A DNA stretch of 64,000 bases from Streptomyces sp. NBC_00287. GTDB taxonomy: Bacteria > Actinomycetota > Actinomycetes > Streptomycetales > Streptomycetaceae. The DNA is taken from positions 6,820,001 through 6,884,000 of the forward strand of contig NZ_CP108053.1 of the NCBI RefSeq assembly GCF_036173105.1, read 5' to 3'. Positions 41,147-49,188 of the stretch are shown here, piece by piece. Below the pieces are notes generated by a model. That model searched no databases. It saw only the letters and a program-made list of their open reading frames with translations, and was not told where the DNA came from. Both the position numbers and the translations under genes were made by a program. Positions within the stretch are counted from its first letter, which is position 1, and every line of letters starts with the position of its first letter.

Positions 41147-43006
41147 ATGACAAATTTGATGCGCTTCCTCAGAGCCGCACTGGTCGCCGTACTCCTCCTG
41201 GTGCCGCTGACGTCCCTCCCTGCCCAGGCGGCGCCGGACGACTGGACGGGTCCGCTGAGCACCCGGGGTCGCTGGATCGTCGACGCGGACGGCGACCGCT
41301 TCAAGCTGCGCTCGGGCAACTGGCACGGCGCCAGCGGCACGTGGAGCGGCTCCGGCAGCGCCGACGAGGACGCCAACCACCACGCGGGCGAGAACTCCGG
41401 GCGCATCCCGCTCGGCCTGGACCGCGCCCCCATGGCCGAGATCATCGCCGGCTTCGAGGAGATCGGGATCAACAGCATCCGGCTGCCCTTCTCCAACGAG
41501 ATGATCCACGACACCCGCCCGGTCACGGACGACGCCGTGGCGGCCAACCCGTCCCTGCGCGGAAAGACCCCGCTCCAGGTGTACGACGTCGTGGTCCGCG
41601 AACTCACCGCCGCCGGACTCGCCGTCATCCTCAACAACCACACCAACACCACCCGTTGGTGCTGCGGAGTCGACGGCAACGAACGCTGGAACACCAGCCA
41701 GTCCGCCCAGACCTGGGAGAACGACTGGCTGTTCATGGCCCGCCGCTACCAGGACAACAAGCGGGTCGTCGGCGCCGACCTCTACAACGAGGTCCGCCGC
41801 AACATCTGGGACGACCCCAACTGGGGTCTGGGCGACGACCACGACTGGTTCGCGGCCTCGCAACGGGTCGCCGACCGGCTGCTGCTGGAAGCCAACCCGG
41901 ACCTTCTGATCATCGTCGAGGGCATCAACTGGACCGGCATCCCCGTGGACGGCTTCGCCCATGAACGCCCCACCCTGGAGCCGGTACGCCGCCTCTCGCA
42001 CACCCTCGTCGACTCCGGCAAGCTCGTGTACTCCGCCCACTTCTACGACTACACGGGCCCCAACCACAGCGGGGCGACCGGGACGGGGGAGACGAGCGAT
42101 CCCCGCTATCGGGATCTGAGCCCGAGCGAACTGATCACTGTGCTCAACCGCCAGGCCTTCTACGTCAGTTCGGAACAGGACCAGCATTTCACCGCCCCCG
42201 TCTGGATCAGCGAGTTCGGCGTCGGGGGCCGCGACGAGACCGGCGCCAAGCCGCGCGCCTGGTTCGAGAACTTCGTGGACCATCTCATCCGTACCGACGC
42301 GGACTTCGCGTACTGGCCGCTCGTCGGCTGGCACGAGGACCGCAAGGGCAACGGCTGGGCGCTGCTGCACTGGGACGCGGCCGGCAACCGCATGGGCGTC
42401 CACGACGGTGACGATTGGCGCGCGGCCGCCTGGGCCCGGCTGATCGGGGCGCAGGGCCGGACCGGTCCGGTGGCACCCGTGGCCGACTGGTCGATGCTCA
42501 GCCCCGACCACGGTGACTTCATCGCCTCCCGGCGGATGCGGGCCCTGCCCGACTGGAACCCCGGCGCCCGCAAGGCCGTCTGCCCGGACGGACAGCGCCT
42601 GCTGGGCCTCAGCCACACCGGGAACCGGGGTCTGTGTTCGGATGTCGGCTTCTCGGTGGGCTCGGGCGCCCACGAGGTGGTCGTCGACGAGCGGCACGTC
42701 CGGCAGGACTGGGCCTCCGGCTACACCAAACTCCAGTGCCCCGACGGCTCCTTGCTCACCGGCTACAGCGTCCGCGGCTCGGCGGTCTCGGCGGCGCTGT
42801 GCACGGCGGGCCCGGTCGGCGGCACGAGTGGCCGTACGGTCTGGTTCGACCGGGGCGACAACCGGGGGCCGTCGCCCAAGGGCGGGGACTTCGCGTCCGG
42901 CCACTACAAGGGGCAGTGCGCCGCGGACGAGTACGCGGCGGGGATCGCGTACACGGGGCGGGTGGGGTCGGGGCGGACTCCGGATGCGCTGTACTGCCGT
43001 AAGTGA
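41147..43006 (+). CDS. Secreted GH5-family glycoside hydrolase with Cys-rich C-terminal repeat domain
   Basis: A 619-residue extracellular enzyme. Sec signal peptide (FLRAALVAVLLLVPLTSLPA, cleavage after AQA). The TIM-barrel catalytic domain (about residues 45-440) has the GH5 proton donor in VGADLYNEVRRN and nucleophile in VWISEFGVGG, with an ILNNHTNTTRWCCG segment. A C-terminal region (about 470-619) holds three related modules CPDGQRLLGLSHTG, CPDGSLLTGYSVRG and CAADEYAAGIAYTG, each with a second Cys, so three disulfides are likely. The true substrate (cellulose, glucan or glycolipid) is not clear. The gene stands alone after the regulator. Confidence 0.88.
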   Translation: MTNLMRFLRAALVAVLLLVPLTSLPAQAAPDDWTGPLSTRGRWIVDADGDRFKLRSGNWHGASGTWSGSGSADEDANHHAGENSGRIPLGLDRAPMAEIIAGFEEIGINSIRLPFSNEMIHDTRPVTDDAVAANPSLRGKTPLQVYDVVVRELTAAGLAVILNNHTNTTRWCCGVDGNERWNTSQSAQTWENDWLFMARRYQDNKRVVGADLYNEVRRNIWDDPNWGLGDDHDWFAASQRVADRLLLEANPDLLIIVEGINWTGIPVDGFAHERPTLEPVRRLSHTLVDSGKLVYSAHFYDYTGPNHSGATGTGETSDPRYRDLSPSELITVLNRQAFYVSSEQDQHFTAPVWISEFGVGGRDETGAKPRAWFENFVDHLIRTDADFAYWPLVGWHEDRKGNGWALLHWDAAGNRMGVHDGDDWRAAAWARLIGAQGRTGPVAPVADWSMLSPDHGDFIASRRMRALPDWNPGARKAVCPDGQRLLGLSHTGNRGLCSDVGFSVGSGAHEVVVDERHVRQDWASGYTKLQCPDGSLLTGYSVRGSAVSAALCTAGPVGGTSGRTVWFDRGDNRGPSPKGGDFASGHYKGQCAADEYAAGIAYTGRVGSGRTPDALYCRK

Positions 43007-43134
43007 TCAGTACGCGCGCGTGAGGATCTCGGGGAGTTCTTGGTCACCGGGTCCGCGTGCGCGCCCGCCGCGATCGAGGGCAGCAGGGCGCGGTCGGACA
43101 TGGACCTGGCGAGGGCGGCACAGGCGGCGCGGGC

Positions 43135-43779
43135 TCAGGGCCGGCGGACGGTACCGAGCACCATGTACGGGGCGGTGCCGGTCTCGGCGGGCGGCGTCTC
43201 GGTCGTCGGCGCGGGGAAACCGGCGCCGGTGAGCAGGGCGCCGTACGCCGACTCGGGACGGAAGTAACAGACCGTCGTGACGGAGCCGCCGTCCAACTGC
43301 CGCAGCACCGTGGGCACGGGCGCCCCCTCGGCGTAGGACGCGCCCGGGTCGCCGTACCGGAGGGTGGAGAACTGCTCTCCTACGGCGCCCGGGTTGAGGT
43401 CGGCGACGACATACGGTGCTCCCGGCCGAAGTACCCGGTGGATCTCGGCGGTCAGTGCGGCGAGGCGCCGGTCGTCGGGGTCGGTGCAGTAGACCAGACA
43501 GCACACGGCCGCGTCGACGCTGCCGTCCGGGAGCCAGTCCAGGCGACGGCCGTCGAAGAGGCGGTAGTCGACGCGCGGGTGGGGGCGGTCGGCGCGGGCG
43601 ATGTCCAGCATGTGCGCCGAGGGGTCGACCCCCTGCACCGCCCATCCCCGCGACTCGGCCAGTTCGAGAGCCAGCGCACCGGTGCCGCATCCGATGTCCA
43701 GCACCATCGCGCCAGGATCCGGGGCGGCGCCGAGGCGGTCCAGTACCGCGGGAAAGATCAATTGCCGGGCCAGCCGCAT
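43135..43779 (-). CDS. Class I SAM-dependent methyltransferase
   Basis: A 214-residue protein with VLDIGCGTGALALELAESRG (SAM site), VDPSAHMLDIARADRP, YRLFDGRRLDWLPDGSVDA and LTAEIHRVLRPGAPYVVADL. The substrate is unknown. The 128 bases between its end and the GH5 gene (43007-43134) show coding-like composition on the minus strand ending PGDQELPEILTRAY but no intact gene. Confidence 0.85.
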   Translation of the reverse strand: MRLARQLIFPAVLDRLGAAPDPGAMVLDIGCGTGALALELAESRGWAVQGVDPSAHMLDIARADRPHPRVDYRLFDGRRLDWLPDGSVDAAVCCLVYCTDPDDRRLAALTAEIHRVLRPGAPYVVADLNPGAVGEQFSTLRYGDPGASYAEGAPVPTVLRQLDGGSVTTVCYFRPESAYGALLTGAGFPAPTTETPPAETGTAPYMVLGTVRRP

Positions 43780-43828
43780 GTCACGTCGGCGCCCCGGTGG
43801 GCGCCCTTACCCCTCAAACATGGTTGTC

Positions 43829-45889
43829 CTAGGCCGCGTTACGCCACACCTTCACGTCCACGGTGGCGTACGTCGTCCCGGACGAGCCCCGATAGGTCAC
43901 CTGCCCCACGTGCCCCGTCCCGCTGATGACGCACATCTGCTGGCCGACGGCGAGGTCCTTGACCCAGATGTAGCTCTTGTAGCCGGTCGCCGCCTTGCAC
44001 ACGTCCAGGCCCCCCTGGCGTCCGGCGGGCAGCAGGGCGAGGGAGCTGCCGGAGTCGGTGCCGGGGGCGAGAACCGCGCCCGAGGAGTAGACGGCGTACG
44101 TCAGATCCTCGTCGGCGCTCCCGGTGTCCGCCCTGGCCCGCACCGGGGTGTCCGCCAGAAACAGGTCCTGGCTCTTGGTCAGCTGGATTCCCGTGTACGA
44201 CGCCGGGGCGTGGGCCGTCGGCGACGCGGGCTTGCTGGCCGCGGCTGTAGGGGGAGCCGAGGTCGGGGGTCGCGTGGGTGTCGCGGGGCCCGAAGGGCTG
44301 GGCGGCGGAGCGGACTTGGTGGGCTTCTTCGAGGCCGAGGCCGAGGCCGACGCCGAAGGGGAACCGGACGCGGACGGCGATGCCTTGGCCGACCGCGACG
44401 CGGCCACTTCCTGCGCCTGGTCGTCGCTGCCCTTGTCGCCTTCGCCCGGAATGAACATCAGCGCCGCGCCCGCCCCGGCGGCGACGAGCACCACGGCGGC
44501 CGCCGACAACAACCAGCCCCGGCCCTTGCGGCCGGTGCCACCCGAGGCCACCGAGGTGGTCTGCGCGGCCGCGGGGCCCTGCGGCTGCTGCCAGGTCGGC
44601 GAAGCGTACGGACCGGGTGCGGCGCCTGACCCCATCACGAAGGGACCGGGCAGCGCGGCATGGGACGGGGAGTCGGCGGCGTGGGACGCGGGGGGCTCCG
44701 AGGCGGCGGGATCGGTGGGGCCGTAGGGGGTGGAACTGGCGGGGCCGTAGGCATCGGCACCTGTGGCACCGTAGGCGGCGGAACTGGCGGGACCGAAAGC
44801 GCCGGCACCCATGGGCCCATAACCTCCGGGACCGCTGGGCCCGTAAGGACCGGCACCCTCTGCCCCAAAGCCGTTCGAACCAGCCGCCCCGAATCCACCC
44901 GAACCGGCCGGTCCGAAACCGCCGGGAGTCCGCGTGCCCTGCGTCACCCCCGCCCGAGCCTGGTCCGCGCCCTCGATCCGAGCGGCGATGCCTGCCGCCA
45001 GCTCACCCGGCAGCCACGCGCCGGAGGCGAACCGTGCCTCGTCACCGCGCTGGGCCTGGATGGCCTGGACGGAGCGTATGACCTCCTCGACGGTGGGCCG
45101 CTCGGCGGCGGGCTTGCGCAGACACCGCGCCACCAACTCCCGTATCTCTTCCGGCACCCGGCTGAGATCGGGCTCCTCGTGCACCACCCGGTAGAGCACC
45201 GCGTGCGGATCCCCCACCCCGAAGGCGGCGACGCCTGTCGCAGCGAACACGGCCGTCTGCCCCAGCGCGAACACATCGGCCGAGGGACCGGCCTCCGCGC
45301 CGAGCGCCTGCTCCGGCGCCATGTAGGCGACCGTGCCGAGGGCCATCCCGCTCTGCGTCACCGACGTGGCGTCCGCCGCCCGCGCGACACCGAAGTCGAT
45401 GACCCGGGGCCCGTCCGCGGCGAGCAGCACGTTCGACGGCTTGAGATCCCGGTGCACGATGCCCTCGCGGTGCACCGCCTGCAGCGCCTCCGCGACCCCG
45501 GCGATTAGCCGCAGCACGGTGTCGACGGGCAGCGCCCCGTGGTCGGTCACCGCGTCGGCGAGGGACGGCCCCGGGACGTACGCGGTCGCACACCACGGCA
45601 TGGCGCCCTCGGTGTCGCTGTCCACGACCGGCGCCGTATAGAGCCCGTGCACCCGGCTCGCCGCGGCCACCTCGGCCCGGAACCGCTTGCGGAACTCGGC
45701 GTTCTCGGCCAGCTCCGGCCGGATCACCTTGACCGCGACGGCCCGTCCGCCCGGCGTGTGCGAGAGAAAGACCCGCCCCATGCCACCCGACCCGAGCCGG
45801 GCCACCAGCCGATAGCCGCCGATGACCGACGGATCACCGTCCTCCAGCGGCTCGAAACCACCCTCATCGGCCCCACCGTTGCTCAACAC
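43829..45889 (-). CDS. Eukaryotic-type Ser/Thr protein kinase with extracellular domain
   Basis: A 686-residue membrane kinase. The kinase domain (about residues 25-280) has GSGGMGRVF, VAVKVIRPE (Lys), HRDLKPSNVLL, VIDFGVAR and GTVAYMAPEQA. A Gly/Tyr/Phe-rich linker with GPYGP/GAYG-like repeats (about 320-430) leads to one transmembrane helix (GWLLSAAAVVLVAAGAGAAL), a Ser/Ala/Pro-rich stalk and a C-terminal domain of about 115 residues with two Cys (LDVCKAATGY, QMCVISGTG). That domain lacks PASTA repeats. GTG 45889 after GGAG is preferred; ATG 45928 is in frame. It diverges from miaB. Confidence 0.88.
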   Translation of the reverse strand: MLSNGGADEGGFEPLEDGDPSVIGGYRLVARLGSGGMGRVFLSHTPGGRAVAVKVIRPELAENAEFRKRFRAEVAAASRVHGLYTAPVVDSDTEGAMPWCATAYVPGPSLADAVTDHGALPVDTVLRLIAGVAEALQAVHREGIVHRDLKPSNVLLAADGPRVIDFGVARAADATSVTQSGMALGTVAYMAPEQALGAEAGPSADVFALGQTAVFAATGVAAFGVGDPHAVLYRVVHEEPDLSRVPEEIRELVARCLRKPAAERPTVEEVIRSVQAIQAQRGDEARFASGAWLPGELAAGIAARIEGADQARAGVTQGTRTPGGFGPAGSGGFGAAGSNGFGAEGAGPYGPSGPGGYGPMGAGAFGPASSAAYGATGADAYGPASSTPYGPTDPAASEPPASHAADSPSHAALPGPFVMGSGAAPGPYASPTWQQPQGPAAAQTTSVASGGTGRKGRGWLLSAAAVVLVAAGAGAALMFIPGEGDKGSDDQAQEVAASRSAKASPSASGSPSASASASASKKPTKSAPPPSPSGPATPTRPPTSAPPTAAASKPASPTAHAPASYTGIQLTKSQDLFLADTPVRARADTGSADEDLTYAVYSSGAVLAPGTDSGSSLALLPAGRQGGLDVCKAATGYKSYIWVKDLAVGQQMCVISGTGHVGQVTYRGSSGTTYATVDVKVWRNAA

Positions 45890-45997
45890 GCCCCGCTCCA
45901 CCCCGTGGACTGCTCTGTGGTGCCCCATTGCATCACGGGCCCCACGGGCCCCGCCCCCAGGACGCAAGAGCCGGGCCGGGCTTCTCCGGGGACCGCC

Positions 45998-46003
45998 TAC
46001 CCT
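45998..46003 (+). promoter_or_regulatory. Candidate -10 box of a leaderless miaB transcript
   Basis: TACCCT ends seven bases before ATG 46011. No ribosome site lies in that interval. The upstream eight-base register shows no TGTCRGTG, so it is not of the damage class. Confidence 0.35.
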
Positions 46004-46010
46004 TATGGGC

Positions 46011-47528
46011 ATGAGCAGCATCGACCGGAGCCACGCCGTGGACGTCAAGCGAACGTATGAGGTGCGCACCTACGGGTGCCAGATGAACGTCCACGACTCC
46101 GAGCGATTGTCCGGGCTGCTGGAAGAGGCCGGTTACGTCCGTGCCCCCGAGGGCGCCGACGGCGACGCCGACGTCGTCGTCTTCAACACCTGCGCCGTCC
46201 GCGAGAACGCCGACAACCGGCTCTACGGCAACCTCGGCCGCCTCGCCCCCATGAAGACGAAGCGCCCCGGTATGCAGATCGCGGTCGGCGGCTGCCTCGC
46301 GCAGAAGGACCGCGACACCATCGTGAAGAAGGCGCCCTGGGTGGACGTCGTCTTCGGCACGCACAACATCGGCAAGCTGCCCGTCCTGCTGGAACGTGCG
46401 CGCGTGCAGGAAGAGGCGCAGGTCGAGATCGCCGAGTCGCTGGAGGCGTTCCCGTCGACGCTGCCGACCCGGCGCGAGAGCGCCTACGCGGCCTGGGTGT
46501 CGATCTCCGTCGGCTGCAACAACACCTGCACCTTCTGCATCGTCCCGGCCCTGCGCGGCAAGGAGAAGGACCGCCGGACCGGCGACATCCTCGCCGAGAT
46601 CGAGGCCCTGGTCGCCGAGGGCGTCTCCGAGATCACGCTGCTCGGCCAGAACGTCAACGCGTACGGCAGCGACATCGGCGACCGCGAGGCCTTCAGCAAG
46701 CTGCTGCGGGCCTGCGGAAAGATCGAGGGCCTGGAGCGCGTCCGCTTCACCTCCCCGCACCCGCGCGACTTCACCGACGACGTCATCGCCGCCATGGCCG
46801 AGACGCCGAACGTGATGCCGCAGCTCCATATGCCCATGCAGTCCGGCTCGGACACGGTCCTCAAGGCCATGCGCCGCTCCTACCGGCAGGAGCGTTACCT
46901 CGGGATCATCGAGAAGGTGCGCGCCGCCATCCCGCACGCGGCCATCACCACCGACATCATCGTGGGCTTCCCGGGCGAGACCGAGGAGGACTTCGAGCAG
47001 ACGATGCACGCGGTCCGCGAGGCCCGTTTCGCGCAGGCGTTCACCTTCCAGTACTCCAAGCGCCCCGGCACCCCGGCCGCGACCATGGAGAACCAGATCC
47101 CCAAGGAGGTCGTCCAGGCGCGCTACGAGCGTCTCGTCGCCCTCCAGGAGGAGATCTCCTGGGAGGAGAACAAGAAGCAGGTCGGCCGCACCCTGGAGCT
47201 GATGGTCGCCGAGGGCGAGGGCCGCAAGGACGGCGCCACCCACCGCCTCTCCGGCCGCGCCGCCGACAACCGCCTGGTCCACTTCACCAAGCCGGCCCAG
47301 GAGGTCCGCCCCGGCGACGTGGTCACGGTCGAGATCACCTACGCCGCCCCCCACCACCTCCTGGCCGAGGGCGAAGTCCTCTCCGTCCGCCCCACGCGCG
47401 CGGGCGACGCCTGGGAGAAGCGCAACGCCACGGAGTCGGCCAAGCCGGCGGGCGTGCTGCTGGGCCTGCCGAAGATCGGCGTCCCCGAGCCGCTGCCGGC
47501 GGTCACCGGGGGCTGCGCGGTCGACTGA
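46011..47528 (+). CDS. miaB: tRNA-2-methylthio-N6-dimethylallyladenosine synthase MiaB
   Basis: A 505-residue radical-SAM methylthiotransferase that modifies A37 of tRNAs already isopentenylated by MiaA. The N-terminal domain has VRTYGCQMNVHDSERLSGL, NTCAVRENADNRLYGN and VGGCLAQKD (three Cys), then the radical-SAM motif CNNTCTFCIVP, LPMQSGSD, TTDIIVGFPGETEEDF and a TRAM domain. The C terminus adds about 30 residues beyond TRAM. miaA, its pathway partner, lies 3 kb downstream. Confidence 0.96.
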   Translation: MSSIDRSHAVDVKRTYEVRTYGCQMNVHDSERLSGLLEEAGYVRAPEGADGDADVVVFNTCAVRENADNRLYGNLGRLAPMKTKRPGMQIAVGGCLAQKDRDTIVKKAPWVDVVFGTHNIGKLPVLLERARVQEEAQVEIAESLEAFPSTLPTRRESAYAAWVSISVGCNNTCTFCIVPALRGKEKDRRTGDILAEIEALVAEGVSEITLLGQNVNAYGSDIGDREAFSKLLRACGKIEGLERVRFTSPHPRDFTDDVIAAMAETPNVMPQLHMPMQSGSDTVLKAMRRSYRQERYLGIIEKVRAAIPHAAITTDIIVGFPGETEEDFEQTMHAVREARFAQAFTFQYSKRPGTPAATMENQIPKEVVQARYERLVALQEEISWEENKKQVGRTLELMVAEGEGRKDGATHRLSGRAADNRLVHFTKPAQEVRPGDVVTVEITYAAPHHLLAEGEVLSVRPTRAGDAWEKRNATESAKPAGVLLGLPKIGVPEPLPAVTGGCAVD

Positions 47529-47586
47529 CCTCCGAGGTCGTACGGGGGTTCGCCGACTGACCTTCGCGGTCGTACGGGGTTACGCT
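47523..47586 (+). repeat. Tandem 32-base imperfect repeat creating a promoter
   Basis: GACTGACC-YCG-GGTCGTACGGGG starts at 47523 and again at 47555. The first copy holds the miaB stop. The second provides CTGACC (47557-47562), 18 bases before TACGCT (47581-47586), which ends seven bases before the ATG of the next gene, so the duplication supplies its leaderless promoter. Confidence 0.6.
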
Positions 47587-47593
47587 GCCGATC

Positions 47594-48301
47594 ATGCTTG
47601 TCGCCGCCGCCGTTTGTCCCTGTCCGCCCGTGCTCGTGCCCGAGCTCGCCGCGGGTGCCGCGCCCGAACTGGATGCCGCGCGTGCCGCGTGTGCGGACGC
47701 GCTCGGCGTGCTCGCCGCCGCGCGGCCCGATCGGCTGGTGGTCGTCGGGCCTGCCGGGGAGGAAGGGCGCGACGCATACCCGGAGGGGGCGCGGGGTTCG
47801 TTCCGGGGCTTCGGGGTCGATGTCGATGTACGGCTGGGGAAGGCCGCGGAGTCCGCGCGGGAACTGCCGACTTCGTTGGCGGTGGCGGCCTGGCTGCTGG
47901 AGCGGGTCGGGTGGGCCGATGCCCCGATCGAAGGACTCGGGGTGGGGGAACCTCTGGCCGCCGAGCGGTGTATTGAAGTCGGAAGGGAAATCGCCGCGAG
48001 CCCCGACCGTGTGGCGATGCTGGTGATGGGCGACGCCAGCGCCTGCCGCACGCTCAAGGCACCCGGCTATCTCGACGAGCGCGCCGAGCCCTTCGACGCG
48101 GCCGTCGCGCGGGCGCTGGGCGCGGCGGACCTGGCCGCGCTCAAGGCGCTGGACACCGAGCTGGCGTATGAGCTGAAGGCGTCGGGGCGGGCGCCCTGGC
48201 AGGTGCTCGCGGGCGCCGCGGAGGACGCCGGGCTGTCCGGCGCGCTGCTGTACGACAGTGCGCCGTACGGCGTGGGGTATCTCGTCGCCACCTGGTCATA
48301 G
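47594..48301 (+). CDS. Class III extradiol dioxygenase-like protein
   Basis: A 235-residue protein with the fold cues of the LigB/AMMECR superfamily: VAAAVCPCPPVLVPELAAG near the start (usual His positions replaced by Cys and Pro), PDRLVVVGPAGEE and VAMLVMGDASACRTLKAPGY. Several metal-binding His are missing, so catalysis is uncertain. The conserved place between miaB and miaA in Streptomyces is known but no function is. The ATG is predicted leaderless. Confidence 0.75.
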   Translation: MLVAAAVCPCPPVLVPELAAGAAPELDAARAACADALGVLAAARPDRLVVVGPAGEEGRDAYPEGARGSFRGFGVDVDVRLGKAAESARELPTSLAVAAWLLERVGWADAPIEGLGVGEPLAAERCIEVGREIAASPDRVAMLVMGDASACRTLKAPGYLDERAEPFDAAVARALGAADLAALKALDTELAYELKASGRAPWQVLAGAAEDAGLSGALLYDSAPYGVGYLVATWS

Positions 48302-48347
48302 GGCCGCCCCTGGTCGTAGCGCCCCCCTGGTCGTAGCGCCGCCCTGG
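48291..48347 (+). repeat. Short tandem repeat containing the stop codon of the dioxygenase-like gene
   Basis: Three copies of a 17-18-base unit (CCTGGTCRTAGSGCC...) start at 48291, 48309 and 48326, with a partial fourth at 48343. The first carries the gene's own TGG TCA TAG. The copies lie just before the terminator. Confidence 0.7.
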
Positions 48348-48353
48348 AACAAC

Positions 48354-48392
48354 GGCGGACGGCCGGGAGCGTCTGCTCCGCGGCCGTCCGCC
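48354..48392. terminator. Bidirectional terminator between convergent genes
   Basis: GGCGGACGGCC (48354-48364) pairs with GGCCGTCCGCC (48382-48392) and an inner GGGAGC/GCTCC stem. It separates the plus-strand dioxygenase-like gene from the minus-strand antitoxin-like gene. Confidence 0.8.
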
Positions 48393-48414
48393 GAGGTGCC
48401 GTGTTCAGGCGTGT

Positions 48415-48723
48415 TCAGGAAGCCGGAGGCGGGGTGCTCGGAGGTGGGGCGCTCGGCGGCGGGGTGCCGCCGCCCGTGCCCGTGCCGCCGCCCGCGTTGC
48501 CGCCTGTGCCCTCGTCCTTGTGCGCGAGTCGGTCCATGGCGTCCTTGGCCTTGCCCGTGCCCCTGTGGATCTTGTCGCTGTACTTGCCCTTGGTCTTCTC
48601 GTCGGCGACCTTGGCGGCCTTGTCCAGACCGTGCTGGATCTTGCCCCCGTGCTGCTGGGCGAGGTCGGACACCTTGCCCTTGGCCGGGCTGAGCTTGGCC
48701 TTCAAATTGTCCAGGAGACCCAT
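48415..48723 (-). CDS. MT0933-like antitoxin family protein
   Basis: A 102-residue protein with MGLLDNLKAKLSPAKGKVSD, QHGGKIQHGLDKAAKVADEK and KGKYSDKIHRGTGKAKDAMD, the Lys/Asp-rich helical pattern of the actinobacterial MT0933/Rv0909 antitoxin family. A Gly/Pro/Thr tail follows. No toxin gene is adjacent, so it may act alone or under another name. The small acidic gene at 48748-49005 is directly upstream on the same strand. Confidence 0.75.
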   Translation of the reverse strand: MGLLDNLKAKLSPAKGKVSDLAQQHGGKIQHGLDKAAKVADEKTKGKYSDKIHRGTGKAKDAMDRLAHKDEGTGGNAGGGTGTGGGTPPPSAPPPSTPPPAS

Positions 48724-48747
48724 CGTTCACCTTCCCACGCGGGATCG

Positions 48748-49005
48748 TCAGGTGCGGGCGCCCTCGCCGGCCTCTCGGTCTGCCGCCTCGTCGGTGGACT
48801 GCTGCTTGGGGATCTCGACGCCCTCGGTATCGACGGCCTCCGTCGCCGTCGCCTCCTCCGGGGCCTCGCCCTCCGCCGGCTCCTTCGCCTCCGCCGCCTG
48901 CTCCGCCTCGGCCGGGGCCGTCACGGTGTCGGCGGCCTGAGCCTCGGGGGTCGACGTCTCCTCCGCAGTCTTCGACCTCCGGAGAAGCCGTGCCAAAACG
49001 CCCAT
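48748..49005 (-). CDS. Small acidic disordered protein
   Basis: An 85-residue protein starting MGVLARLLRRSKTAEETSTP and then almost entirely Glu, Ala, Thr and Pro (EAEQAAEAKEPAEGEAPEEA). The basic amphipathic first dozen residues could touch membrane. It has no recognisable domain; it sits 24 bases upstream of the antitoxin-like gene and probably shares its transcript. Confidence 0.6.
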   Translation of the reverse strand: MGVLARLLRRSKTAEETSTPEAQAADTVTAPAEAEQAAEAKEPAEGEAPEEATATEAVDTEGVEIPKQQSTDEAADREAGEGART

Positions 49006-49176
49006 ATCAACTCCATACGTTACTCGTGCGGGCGAAATCCCGCGTCGTTCGGTGCGTCCGTTTGCGTCGCGCGGATCGCCGCCTCTCGGGGACCGGCGGC
49101 GCGAACCTCGCAACTGGGAACGACGTCGGACGGGCGCCGTCACGTAACTCGTTCGAGACCACCCTGTGAGGTTTGC

Positions 49177-49182
49177 GAGACT
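49177..49182 (+). promoter_or_regulatory. Candidate -10 box before miaA
   Basis: GAGACT ends six bases before GTG 49189, the spacing of leaderless starts. It deviates from TANNNT in first place. No -35 was recognised. Confidence 0.3.
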
Positions 49183-49188
49183 GGGGCA

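Noticed and set aside
43007..43134. Coding-like minus-strand sequence ending PGDQELPEILTRAY
   Set aside because: No start or family match in the right place and the good stretches lie in different frames; it may be a gene remnant but cannot be supported.
48415..49005. Toxin-antitoxin operon formed by the antitoxin-like gene and the acidic neighbour
   Set aside because: The neighbour is an acidic disordered peptide with no toxin fold, so a TA pair cannot be claimed.
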